Shown here: in pieces, positions 35,691 to 47,100 of the stretch
Layout of the letters: every line of letters starts with the position of its first letter
How positions within the stretch are numbered: position 1 is the first letter of the stretch
Source: G039954875 sp039954875
GTDB lineage: Bacteria; Bacteroidota; Bacteroidia; Flavobacteriales; Blattabacteriaceae
NCBI GenBank assembly: GCA_039954875.1
Contig: CP157202.1
Coordinates: forward strand, 1,531,117-1,595,116
Length of the DNA stretch: 64,000 nt
Direction: 5' to 3'
Notes under the pieces: model-generated
What the model was told of the DNA's origin: nothing
Databases searched by the model: none
What the model saw: the letters and a program-made list of their open reading frames with translations, nothing else
Position numbers and translations under genes: made by a program

Positions 35691-37012
35691 GATTTTTTGG
35701 AGAGGTTATACAAACGGACACGTTGGGTTTTATTTAAATATTTATTAGCTACTTGTTTAATGTCCTCCACGGTGATCCGGCGATATTTTTCTAAAACCGT
35801 ATTGATCAGATCAGTATTCCCATGATACACATGATATTTGGCCAAGGTACGCGCTATGCCAATCATAGAAGCATTCGCATAGATTAAACTATTTTCCAAG
35901 TTATTGATCTGTTTTTCTAACTCGCTTTGGATGATTGAGTCTTTCTTCAAAGCTTCGATCTCCTCGTCTATGGCTTGTGTAATATCATCCAAGGTAACAT
36001 CAGAATCAGAGTTGGCAACGGCGTAAATGATAAATATACCGTAATCTTCCAAATCTTGTAGGAAAGATCCTGCATGGGAAGCCAATTGTTTTTTGTTTAT
36101 AACATTTCTAGTAATACGAGAACTCTCTCCCTTGGACAATACGTTGTCGATAATTTTCAAAACGTAAGTGTCTTTGTCTGTTTTCTTGGGAGCTCTATAA
36201 GCTAAGACCACAGCAGGTACCTGAGCGTTTTTATCCTCATAAGTAGCATAGATCTCCTGGGTGATAGGGTCTTCTTTCGCATTAGGCCTGGGGATGGGTT
36301 GTGTACTCTTAGGGATCGGACCAAAATAGGCATTGATCCATTTTTTGGTTTTTTCCAAATCGATGTCCCCAGCGATGCTTAGTGTAGCATTATTAGGCAC
36401 ATAAAAGGTCTTGTAAAAAAATTGATAATCAGCCTCAGCAACAGCATTAAGATCTTCTATAGCGCCAATTACTGGAAATCTATACGGATGTTTTTTAAAT
36501 AATAGAGCTGGGATTTCCTTACTAATAGCTGTCATATAAGGCCGATTGTCTATATACAATCTTTTTTCTTCTTTGACCACCTCACGTTGAGTATCAATGC
36601 CTTTTTGGTCTACTTTGGCATGCATCATACGTTCGGATTCCAACCAAAGAGCTAACCTGAGTTGGTTGGAAGGCAAAAATTCAAGATAATTGGTATCATC
36701 TGAGGTAGTGTATGCATTGAGAGTTCCTCCATTATCGTTTATATACTTGGAAAATTCTCCCCTGCCAATATTATAGGAACCTTCAAACATCAGATGCTCA
36801 AAAAAATGAGCAAATCCGCTACGCCCTAGTGTTTCATTTTTGCCCCCCAGATGGTACAATACCGACACGGCTACCAAGGGATTACTCCCATCTTGATGCA
36901 ATATCACATGCAGTCCATTGGGAAGTGTATACTCGGTAAAGTCGATCTTTTGCGCTTTTGAAGAAAACGTCATTACCACCATGCTCGCCGCTGATATAAA
37001 GAATTTATTCAT
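35687..37012 (-). CDS. M16 family zinc metallopeptidase, catalytic subunit
   Basis: A 441-residue secreted or periplasmic zinc protease. A signal peptide (MNKFFISAASMVVMTFSSKAQ) precedes ITFTEYTLPNG-like strands. The inverted zinc motif is HFFEH in GFAHFFEHLMFEG, with the downstream glutamate in QREVVKEEKR. DPITQEIYATYED and RAPKKTDKDTYVLKIIDN follow the family. It pairs with the non-catalytic M16 protein encoded directly downstream. No damage is seen. Confidence 0.92.
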   Translation of the reverse strand: MNKFFISAASMVVMTFSSKAQKIDFTEYTLPNGLHVILHQDGSNPLVAVSVLYHLGGKNETLGRSGFAHFFEHLMFEGSYNIGRGEFSKYINDNGGTLNAYTTSDDTNYLEFLPSNQLRLALWLESERMMHAKVDQKGIDTQREVVKEEKRLYIDNRPYMTAISKEIPALLFKKHPYRFPVIGAIEDLNAVAEADYQFFYKTFYVPNNATLSIAGDIDLEKTKKWINAYFGPIPKSTQPIPRPNAKEDPITQEIYATYEDKNAQVPAVVLAYRAPKKTDKDTYVLKIIDNVLSKGESSRITRNVINKKQLASHAGSFLQDLEDYGIFIIYAVANSDSDVTLDDITQAIDEEIEALKKDSIIQSELEKQINNLENSLIYANASMIGIARTLAKYHVYHGNTDLINTVLEKYRRITVEDIKQVANKYLNKTQRVRLYNLSKKS

Positions 37013-37977
37013 TACTATTCAGTCTATTGTATTTTTATATTGGCTTAAATGTATGAAAAATTTATCATCTTCCCCCTATTACTTTTGAATGGATCCAATA
37101 GCCCTCACAAATACCAAATGATTCATATATATATTAATAATAATAATACGATTTTTATGGATATGATATATAGGTCATTTTCTTGAGTGAGGTCATATTT
37201 AATTGTGTTTTGAAGTCAATAAAAAAATCTAGTCACTCAAAAAAATATACCTAAAAAAATAAATTATTACCATATAAATTTATCATTATGACACAAAAAA
37301 ACTTTATCCTAATATGATTTACAGTTTTTATTCTTAGTTCAATCACTTGTAGAAGCACAAAAACAAGGTAAAAACGATTTATGTAAAAAGCCAGTTGGCC
37401 TATTGTATAATAGTGGCCTTCAATGAAATGCTTGCAAGTAAAATAAACTCTCCAGCCCATATACCCTCCATTTATGTGGTCACTGGTACGCATATTGAAA
37501 AAGCAAAAGATTCAAGCTAAAAACCTAATTGATAAAAACAACTTCTTTAAAATTTTGAATGGAAAATAGATGATTAATAAATCATTCTCTGAATAGAAAT
37601 GAATATATATTACAGTACTAAAAGATACCCATGTGCAATTCAATGGCGGCTGAATAAAAAAACGTTTCAGCAAAAGCAGAGTGCAACGGTATTTTTGACG
37701 GTGTACAAATACTGACTCAAAAAGAAATAAAAATGAGCCCTATAGTCTCCACAAAGATGTATTGTAAAAAACTTATAAAAGCTGAGGATGCTATAGAGAA
37801 GGTAATCAATGTTATAAACAAAAGGAAGTAATATGTAAACTACTGAAAAATTAGTGTGGTAATCAAAGCTAAATAGGGGATATCCTTCCCCAAGGAAGGA
37901 GGACTATTAAGGTGACAAAATAGTACAGCAACTACTAAGGTTTAAAAGACACGCAGTTTCAATAGCTAGAAGGGGGG
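37013..37977. other. Unassigned decayed DNA between M16 genes and the recA 3' half
   Basis: Nearly 1 kb with no intact gene. On the plus strand a signal-like start (TQKNFILI) near 37288 and a short clean run ending EDAIEKVINVINKRK at about 37830 suggest one decayed gene of roughly 550 bases, but I cannot name the family. The stretch ends in a seven-G run (37972-37978) at the point where recA homology begins. Confidence 0.45.
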
Positions 37978-38470
37978 GCTGTTTTTAATAACAGCTAACA
38001 TTATAAGAAACAAATGTATAGCAATATTCATCAATTAGCTCAGGGAAAAATAGGTGTGATGTTCGATAATCTTGAGACTACTACTGGGGGTAATGCTTTG
38101 AAACTTTAGGTTTCTATACGTTTGGATATCCGCTTCGGTGCTCAGATTAAGAATAGCAAATAGGTTATCGGTAATCGTACAAAAGAGAAAGTGGTCAAAA
38201 ATAAAGTAGCTCCACCTTTAAGAATGACTGAATTTGATCTCATGTATGGTGAAGGTATCTCAAGAGCAAGAGAAATTCTTGATTTGGCTGTATATTTGGA
38301 ATTGGTCAAAAAAGAGTGGTTTGTGGTTCAGTTACGGAGAGACTAAGTTCGGCCATGAGTGTGATTTGGTCAAAGCATTCCTGAAGGACAATGAAGAACT
38401 CACCGAAGATATCTAACAACTAATCAAGCAATCCTCTACATTGCAAGAAATTGGGTCAAAATAGCCCTTT
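37978..38470 (+). pseudogene. recA: recA, 3' half only, decayed, inverted relative to the 5' half
   Basis: Plus-strand piece covering roughly RecA residue 180 to the C-terminus. TANIIRNKCIAIFIN, then a stop where glutamine of NQLREKIG belongs, LREKIGVMFDN, TTGGNALKL, SIRLDIRFGAQIKNS, VIGNRTKEKVVKNKVAPP, MTEFDLMYGEGIS, EILDLAVYLELVKK, then in another frame GLWFSYGETKFGHECDLVKA and FLKDNEELTEDI. Homology starts at the codon after which the 5' half (30.6 kb, minus strand) stops. The pair therefore derives from one gene cut by a rearrangement. Point decay (stops, frame changes) is similar in the two halves. Confidence 0.92.
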
Positions 38471-38484
38471 GCCTTTATTAAAAT

Positions 38485-39260
38485 TTACTTTTTGGGTATG
38501 GGCGCATCTCTCAGGATGTTTTTGTCATTGGCTCTACGCATCCGATCTGCCTTTTTAAAGATCCTAAATACAAAAGAATCAGGAGTTTTATCCTCGTTTA
38601 TAAGGATGAGAAGATGTTTTTGATCGAATTTGGTCCGTATTTCGCTATCAGATGTTGCGTGGTGGGGTGTCGCGGGTAGATGCTATTCTATACACACACG
38701 AGCATATTGACCATATGGTCGGCTTAGATGATGTCCGTCTCATCAATTTTATGATGAATAAGACTTTACCCATTTACATCTTTCCATTGGTATTGGATGA
38801 AGTTAAAAAACGTTTTGCTTACTTATTTTCGGAAGAAACGTATCCTGGCTTTGGATATCACACCTCATTGGGATAGAAGCAGACCAGACTGAGTTGATAG
38901 GAGGAGTATAAATTCTTCTTTTAGATGTTGTGCATGGAGTCTGTTCATTTTGGGTTATCGCATGGGGCGTTTTGTTTACATCGGTAATGTAAGCGTGTTG
39001 CCTGAGGAGATTTATAAAAATTAGAAGGTTTGGATCCCTTGGTTCTAAATGCTTTGAGGGGAACGTCTAGGCTCCCTTCTAACTTCACTTTATTTGAGGC
39101 TATGGAGGTGTAGTGATCCCGCCTCGTCCTTGTTAGACGTATTTGACTCATATTCAGTCATCTTTTGAGATTTCATGTGGAGGTGGCGCGAGCGTTTCCT
39201 ATCGCGATGTCCATCTGGTCTATGAAGATTTGTCTCTGACACTTTGATCATTTGGTCCGT
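38485..39260 (+). pseudogene. Decayed MBL-fold metallo-hydrolase (PhnP-like)
   Basis: Fragments of a metallo-beta-lactamase-fold hydrolase follow the recA 3' half in the same direction. Visible are TFLGMGAS near the start, MLRGGVSRVDAILYTHEHIDHMVGLDDVR split here as LYTHEHIDHMVGLDDVR (the HxHxDH zinc motif is still perfect), MGRFVYIGNVSVLPEEI after several frame changes, an LTHIQSSF segment and a terminal EDLSLTL. PhnP-like phosphodiesterases share this layout. A second degraded copy of its last bases appears at about 42.95 kb. Confidence 0.82.
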
Positions 39261-39289
39261 GTGATGGTTTTATCAATGAGTTGCGTGAG

Positions 39290-40207
39290 GATGTCTTTCT
39301 TTTCTACGGGCACTGAGACCTGATATGTAAGGTTTTTTAGGTTTTTATTCTTATAGTATTAGAGTTATTTTTTATATCTTTTATGATGCTAAGCTTTTTG
39401 AAAAGGTATTCGATAGCATAGACCTTATCGATACTGTCTATTTTGAAGCCGTACCAGTATAAGAGTTCTTATTTTTTGTCGCTAATCGGCCTTTTCATGG
39501 GCTTTGAATAGAGGATGTTTTTTGTTTTCGTAGACGTCTTTAGCATGTTTTTTCCAAAGTTGTCTGTATGTCCAGACATATAGAGTAGATTGTCTTGGAT
39601 TTGAAAGGCAATACCGATGCTTTTCTTATTTCATAAAGGTGGGTGGCATCTTCAAGCTCACCGATAAGTGATTCGATCTTTAGTGATTTACCGATTAGGG
39701 CAGCTGTTTTGTGAGTGATTATCTGTGTGTATTGGTCGAAGTGGAATGTCTGGTTTTGTTAAGAATTCAGGTCTATTTGTTGGCCTTCAAAGACTTTTAT
39801 CGCCATCTCATGAGAATTCGTAGACTACCTTATGAAAGGTTTCATTGTTGAGGTCTCTTCAAAAAATTAATAAGTTTTGCCCAAAAAAGTGTCTCCTGAG
39901 AGTGTAGCACTGTTGAGGCCTCATTTTTTATGTGTGTGGGGTTACTCCTGGGTAGGGGGGATCCATGACGTCTTCATGTATTAGGGTGAAATTGTGAAAG
40001 AATTCTAGGACTAATGATGGTAGGAGTGCTTTGGATATATGGTTTTGAAAAATATGGGTTTTTGTCAGACACAATACTGGCCGGATGCGCACCCGATAGA
40101 AAGGGAGTATAAATGATCGGTTCGTATAATTCTTTAGGAGCACTATCACAATTTCGATCTTTGATCTTTTGGTTGATGAAGTATTGATATCGTTGTAGGG
40201 TTTTCAT
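39290..40207 (-). pseudogene. Decayed short-chain polyprenyl (farnesyl/geranylgeranyl) diphosphate synthase, copy A
   Basis: The enzyme would condense isopentenyl diphosphate units. The start KTLQRYQYFINQKIKDRN near 40207, then ELYEPI, RVRIRPVLCLT, ISKALLPSLVLEFFHNFTLIHEDVMD (first aspartate-rich motif: HEDVMD) are easily read; later parts toward 39.3 kb correspond piece by piece to copy B at 43.0-43.9 kb. Frameshifts throughout, six-G run at 39955-39960. Tail-to-tail with the MBL-fold remnant. A distinct long-chain synthase at 59.8-60.8 kb is intact, but it belongs to another subfamily. Confidence 0.85.
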
Positions 40208-43014
40208 AAAGATATTTTTTGTATGATCTGAGTTTTGTTTATGTGTGGCATTAGTATAAAACTTACTGTATCTATTGGTCTTTTGATGCTAAGCCAGGCT
40301 TGCATGAAAGAATGACTCTATGTTTTGAGATGTAGTGTTGTACTCCTTTGTTGACGGTACTATTACCAAAATCTGATTGTGAGGTACTCATGCTAAAAAA
40401 AATTCTAAGGCCGTATCGTGCATCCGGACTGCTTCTTGGTAAGCTTCTTGTTGGGCGTACAAACTTGTTCATGTTGAATGACAAAATACTAAATTGATCG
40501 TTTTATGATCGTGCAATTCTTTTTCTGCCGAAAAAAAGGTTATTGCAGTTATTGGTTAATATTTTTAGATGTTTTATGAATGATTGTTCTTTGACGTTGG
40601 TAGGAAGTGTGAATTTGATAGATAATTTTAGAAGGTTAAGTAGGACGTTTACAGTTGATATTTTCCTTCTTATATGTTTGTGTTTATCTAAAGAGGGCCA
40701 ATGTAGAAGATGTTTATAGCTGTACGATGTTTTTGTTAGAATGCCATGGAAATAGATCTTGTACTTTTGATTAAGTATCCTATTCATTTTGGAGATTCTC
40801 CACAGGTAAAATACTCTTCGCGCATAAGTGTTATTTGGCTAAATAATTCGTTATCTTGAGCAGTAAGGATAGCCCCCTTGAAACACCTATATAACATGGT
40901 CATATGTCATGCGGAGTTGATCGTCAGGATAAGGACTATAAAAATAGTCGTGGGTAAAGAGCCTATAGGTATGAGTGCCTTTAGACTAGCGCTGGGATAA
41001 AATAGTACACACAACGTATCGATCCTGTTGTGTTTATATTTTTTGTGGTGATTTTCCGGAAATATATTGTATTGGTAGCCCCACTAAGGGGTGTTTTTTT
41101 CATTTAGATTGCGTATATGTTTTATTTCAAGGGGAAGGGATAACTCATGGAAAAGGAGAGTTTTGGCTTCATATGATTTATGGTCAGTTTAGGGGGTATT
41201 TATACTCCTGACAGATGGGATACGTGTGTTATCTGGGTTTATCAGAATTCAATAAGTCAAGGAAAGCTTTCAGGCCTTATTTGTGTCTTTTGTGAGTGAA
41301 GTGGATAAACATAAGTCCATAAATGCCCAACAGAATGAATTTGACTAAATTTTATAACACAATACCTTTTCCAAACGAACGAATATGATCTATTAAGTTT
41401 TTGGCCAAAGTGCTGATTATGAGAATTTTTTATTTTAGAGAAATGACATGAGTTTACTTGACTTTTGTAAAGATATTTTATATACCCTCTTTGGCATCTC
41501 TATCATAAGACAGTAGATGATCGATGATGATAAAAAAACTCCGTAGTGTAGTATAATTTTTTACATCTGATGAGTTTTCGTGGAAAATATCAACATTGTG
41601 GATAGGAGGAGTATGTATGGTATGCATGAGATAGGTTTTCAAAGTCAAGAGTTCGTTTACTACATTGAAGTACCTCCAAGAGAGGAAAGATTTTAAAGTA
41701 TTTGTCCTTTTTTGGGTAGTAAATGCGGATATAAATGTTTTGTGTGCTTTTTTGATGATTTGTTCGAGTCCATAAGGGACCCTTGTATATCTAAAGCTTC
41801 AATCTGGAGTGTGTTGATTTTTTGGAAAAAAAGTTTATTCGCTCGGTCTACTAATTAGCCTTTTCTGGCGAAAAGTCTAGGCGGGATAAGCATTTATCGA
41901 GTTCTTTTTTCGCTTCAATAAAAGTAAATTTTATGATTATTTGTAGCAACCTCTCAGTATTTTCTTTGTCTCTAAGAAAATAAAATTCTAAGGCTTTCGA
42001 ATCGATCATATCATCTAAACCAAAGTCGGATATGACCATTTCACAGGAATGTATTAAATGATTTTTGAGATGCACACAGAAATCATCTGAAACAGTGCAA
42101 AATGGGTAATCTAATTGCTTTTATAAATCGTCTTGGCTTATATCGTTTGTGATGGTGTCTATGTAGGTGAAATAGATTATCGATACAAGGTGTCTGACTT
42201 ATTCAGGTAATTGGTAGCAAAGGTTGGCTTCCACTTTTGTATAATATTGGATCCTAGGGTTATCGGGTTTATTGATGCGTTGCATCTTTTATAACTCATG
42301 GATGAGTCATGTCTTTATATTTTCGATTTCTTGTTTGGTCAATTCTTTGCCTAAAGTAGTAATGATTTCATCGAATGTTGTATCATATTGATACTCTATT
42401 AATAATTTTAAATAAGTTATTTTCCATAATAATATTTTTTATTAACAAAAGGTTAAATATTATTATATTTATATTTGGTGTATATGATTAAAATGAAATT
42501 TTTTTTTCAAAAATGATTTACTCTTTTCTATGGTGACCATAATATATAATTGATATGTTTGAAGACGATCTTTTTTTCCTTTGATGCTTTGATGGCTCTT
42601 TTTGTAGTTAGAAATAGATCCCTGATAATAAATTTTCATTGTATTCTAATTTAAACATAAAACAATCCTTAATTAATATATAATATATAGGTGTATTAAT
42701 AAACATAATTAATATTTTGATTATTGATAAATTTATTCTAGTATAGTTGTGGATCCTAATATGATGATAAGTGTCTTGGCGTATTTAGATAAGGGAATTT
42801 ATGTTTTTATTATGGTAACATGGGGTTTATATAGTAGATTTTTAGGTTTATTTCGAAGATATCTATTTTTTATGATGTTCTTTGTAATAATTAGACTTTC
42901 CGTAAAGTAATGGTGTGAAAATTTCTTACTAGCATTTATCCAGTTTTGATGGTTTGACTCTGATGCTTTGATCAGTGAGTCCATATGATGGGGTCGTTGA
43001 TAAATTTAAGAAGA
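40208..43014. other. 2.8 kb of unassignable, AT-rich decayed DNA
   Basis: No intact gene. Minus-strand fragments include a run near 40.3-40.48 kb (QEAYQEAVRMHDTALEFFLA), an open piece 40787-40503, a FKGAILTAQDNELFSQITLM piece near 40.85 kb, and a longer, lightly interrupted frame from about 42425 to 41851 (TTFDEIITTLGKELTKQEIE; DKENTERLLQIIIKFTFIEA). I cannot place any of them in a family. From about 42420 to 42950 the DNA is extremely AT-rich and looks non-coding. Confidence 0.5.
42950..43014 (+). repeat. Second copy of the MBL-fold gene 3' end
   Basis: The last bases of the MBL-fold gene at 39230-39300 (reading DLSLTL then stop) reappear here as a diverged copy (reading DGLTLML then stop) with the same following TGATCA-GTCC-TGATGG pattern. 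It is the edge of the duplication that also contains prenyl synthase copy B. Confidence 0.6.
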
Positions 43015-43935
43015 ATGTATTTCTTTTCTGTAGTATCTGAGATAATTCTGAGAATTATTATATTTTTTTATAGATAGTGTTCGAATTTTTTATATTATTA
43101 TATAATGAGAAGCTTATTGAAGAGGCATTCGATATCATAGACCTTGTCGATGCTGTCTATTTTGAGCTGTACCAGTAGAAGGGTTCTTCTTTTTGTCGTT
43201 CATCGGTTTTTTCTAAGGTTTTGAAGCAGGGGATATTTTTTGTTTTAGTAAACGTTTCCAGAATGTTTTTCTCAAAGTTTTATGTACGGCTAAACACATC
43301 GAGTAGATCGTCTTGGATCTGAAAGTCAATACTGATGTTTTTTCCTACTCCATAAAGGTGGGTGTCACTTTTTTAGGCCTTGCGTCACCGATAAGTGCTC
43401 CAGTTTTTAGTGATGTACCGATCAGAGTAGCTGTTTTATAAGTGATCATCTGTATGTAATTGGTCAAAGCGAGGTATTTGGGTTTGTTCAAAGTTTATAT
43501 TCATTTGTTGGCTTTCGCAAACTTTGATGAACATATCTGAAAATTCGAGGGTCACTTTATGAAAAACTTCAGCGTCGAACTCTTCAAAAAATTGATATAT
43601 TTTTACCAGTAGAATGTCTCCCGACAGGATGGATGGCCCTATTGAGTCCCCATTTTTCATGTATGCTGGCATGACCTATACGTAACGGGGCTTTATCTAT
43701 AAATCGTGGATCAATATAGAGTTGTATAAAAATTCTAAGTCTAATGCGGGCGCAATGACTTTTCTATATCATCTTGAAATATGTCTGTCTCGATCAGGTA
43801 TAAGACTGGCCGAATACGTTTTCCATCGGTCGAGAGTATATAATTGATCGGTTCATAAAGGGCTGTAGGGCACTGATTAAAATGGTATTCTTTGATCTTT
43901 CCCCTATAAATGATTGATAATAAGAAAAAATCTTA
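43015..43935 (-). pseudogene. Decayed short-chain polyprenyl diphosphate synthase, copy B
   Basis: Diverged duplicate of the remnant at 39.3-40.2 kb. Reads ALYEPINYILSTDGKRIRPVLYLIE split near 43.8 kb as PINYILSTDGKRIRPVLYL, then ILSGDILLVKIYQFFEEFDAE, ICESQQMNINFEQTQ and, near 43.3 kb, NFQIQDDLLDVF, the second aspartate-rich motif. Copy A and copy B agree over about 1 kb at DNA level by eye yet carry different frameshifts. Both are dead. Confidence 0.85.
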
Positions 43936-44151
43936 TAGGAATAATTTGTGTTTTGTGTAAAGATAATTTTTTTATAGTCTTCTTGAAAAGTGATTGGAGG
44001 TATTGGGACTAGGATCTTTCTTTTACTTTGTGCAATGCTTGTTTAAATGGAAGTTCCTTCATGAGTGGTCAAGGGGGAGGGTGTCAGTATAATTATATTC
44101 AATCGGTTTAACACGGGATTTCGCTACTTTTACACTGCCAAAACTGATGGT

Positions 44152-47100
44152 ATGCACCGAATTTTTCACCGATTTTTTTCTACAAGACTTATGGCTGTAT
44201 TATTTTTGGTTTATGCTTTGTCTATGGCGGTGGCTACCTTCGTAGAGCAGATATATTCTACGGCTACAGCTAAAGTTCTCATTTATCAATCTATTTGGTT
44301 TGAGACGGTCATGTTGCTCTTGATCCTCTGCTTTGTAGGGAATATTGGTAGATATGGTCTTTGGTTGCGAGAGAAATGGCCTTTGCTCGTCTTTCATCTG
44401 GCTTTTGTACTGATGTTTGTAGGTGGCTTTATCTCCAGATACATCGGTTTTGAGGGGATGATGCTCATCCGTCAAGGTGCTACGGCTCAACAGATCGTTT
44501 CTGAGAAGACCTATATCAAGTTGCATATCTCCGACGGCGACGAAGTGAGGGCTTATCGAGATCCGTACATCCTCTCGCCATTTCATAACCAGTACAAAGG
44601 CAAATTCACCTTCAAGGATCAGATTTTGAAGGTGAGAGTAGTTGGTTATATCCCTCATGCTCGAGAAACGTTTTTCGAAGATCCTCAGGGACAAAGGATG
44701 CTGAAAATAGTCACTACGGAAAAGGGCGGACGTGTGGAAAATTTTCTCCTTGCTGGGCAAGTAAAAAATTTTGGAGGTATCCTGGTGAGTTTTGATAAGA
44801 CGGTCGAGGGAGCCATTCAGTTGTTCGAAAGTCAGGGTAAGTTGTATATCAATGCTCCTTTTGAAGGGGATTATTTCATCATGGCGACCCAAAAGATAGG
44901 CATATTATCGAAATCTGTGCCTTCTGAGTTGCGTTTGCGTTCTTTGTATCGCATAGGGGGACTTCGTCTAGTCATACCTGAAGGTGTCCGTCGGGGGACA
45001 CTGAAGTATGTCTCTGTCGAGAAAGATAAAAAGAATTTTCCAGATGCTATCACGGCAAAGATTTCCACTCGAGACCAATCGCAGACCCTGACCTTTTTGG
45101 GGGATAAGTGGGTCACCGGGATGGGTGGTCAGGTTGTGTTAGATGGCAAGCAAGTAGCTATTGGTTACGGCTCGATATTTTTGGATGTGCCTTTTGCCAT
45201 ACGCTTGAACAAGTTTGAACTTGAAAAGTACCCCGGCTCGGAAAGCCCATCTTCCTTTGCCAGTGAAGTTATTGTGATTGATAATGGCCGGGAAGAGGAT
45301 CATATTATTTTTATGAACAATGTGCTAGATCATGGGGGATATCGTTTCTTTCAATCGGGTTATGATCCTGATGGTAAGGGGGCTCGTCTCTCGGTAAATC
45401 ATGATGATTGGGGTACACGGATTTCTTATCTCGGCTATCTCTTGCTGGGAGTAGGTATGTTTTTTACCCTGTTTTGGAAGGGTACTCGTTTTGATAAGTT
45501 GCGTCAAATGTTGAGGGCGCTTGCTAAGAAGCCGGTGCTTTTGTTGTTGTTGATCGGTGGGTTGGTTTATGCTCAGCATGGTCCCGGAAAGGTCAGAAGG
45601 GTTCCTATAGACAGTCTTTGTGCTACGATACGGATACCTGAGGAGCATGCTGAAAAATTCGGTCGTCTGCTTGTACAAGATCCGCAAGGTCGGATCAAGC
45701 CGGTCAATACCATGGCTCTGGAGCTGTTACGAAAGATTTATAAGAAAGATCATATCGGAGGGTTGAATGCCAATCAGTGGATGATCTCTATGAATCAAGA
45801 TGGTTGGTTGGTCTCTGTGCGTAGGGGCAGCATCGGCTGGGCTCAAATTCCTTTCATCAAGGTTGGGACTAAAGGGGGGCAAGCTTTGCTCGAGATGACG
45901 CGGGCTGATCAGGAGGGATATACCTCTTTAATGGAACTTTATCGCGCGGATCCTCGTACGGGCCAGGTCAATTTTGTTCTTGAGCAGGAGTATGAACGGG
46001 CCTTTGCAATAAGCCCTGGGCAGAGAGGTGAATACGACAAGGCTCTGATCCACCTGAATGAACGTGTAAGTATCATTTCGAGGATTTTTCAGGGACAGTA
46101 TTTGCGGATCTTACCCATATTCGATGATTCGCAAAACACATGGACAGGGTGGATGACTCCGGATTTTCAATTGAACGCCAAGGCTTTTGCTATGTTAAGC
46201 GATTATTTTATAGCGCTCTCTCATGCCCAGCAGACGCAGGATTGGGGCCCAGTTGATCAAGTGCTCGGAAAGATCCGAGCGTATCAAAATCGATATGGCC
46301 AGAAGATCATGCCGTCAGCTGGCAGGGTCGATGCTGAGATGCTTTATAATCGGCTGAACATCTTTTATCGAGTGATGTTATGTTATCTGGTGTTGGGTGG
46401 GGTATTGCTCATTCTGGCTTTTGCCAAGATTTTTATACCTTTTAAAGGAATTAATGTCTGCATCAAGGTTTTTGTTAATCTTTTGTTTGCGGTTTTCCTT
46501 TATCATGCTTTTGGACTCGGCTTGCGTTGGTATGTCTCTGGGCATGCTCCTTGGAGCAATGGTTATGAGTCGGCTGTTTTCATCAGTTGGTGTACGGTTT
46601 TGGCCGGACTTTTGTTTTATCATAATCGTAACGTTTTCGTCCCAGCGATCACGGTGCTGTCTACAACAATCCTTTTGGGTGTAGCTCATGGCAATCTGAT
46701 GGATCCGGAGGTGACTAATCTGGTTCCTGTGCTCAAATCGTATTGGTTGATGGTTCATGTGGCAGTTATCACCTCGAGTTATGGTTTTCTGAGCATGGGA
46801 GCCTTTTTGGGACTTATCGTATTAATTTTATATATTCTCAAAGGGAACTCTCAGCATATACGTATCGAGAATTCCATCAAGGAGCTGACTTTGATCAATG
46901 AGATGGCGCTCACCGTGGGCCTTTTTCTGTTGACGGTGGGTACTTTCCTAGGTGGGGTCTGGGCCAATGAGAGTTGGGGGCGTTATTGGAGCTGGGATCC
47001 GAAAGAGACTTGGGCCTTCATCAGTGTGATCGTCTACGCTTTTGTTTTACACATGCGCTTGGTGCCAGGGCTTAATGGGCCATTTGTTTTCAACCTAGCC

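Noticed and set aside
37251..37493. 80-codon minus-strand frame
   Set aside because: Hydrophobic, AT-driven composition with no resemblance to a family; plus-strand traces look slightly more protein-like, so I left the region unassigned.
42799..42984. 61-codon minus-strand frame near the prenyl synthase copy B
   Set aside because: Falls in very AT-rich DNA and overlaps the duplicated MBL 3' end on the other strand; no support.
44200..44892. 230-codon minus-strand frame inside ccsBA
   Set aside because: It lies opposite a perfectly conserved CcsB domain and has low-complexity, polar content typical of antisense shadows.
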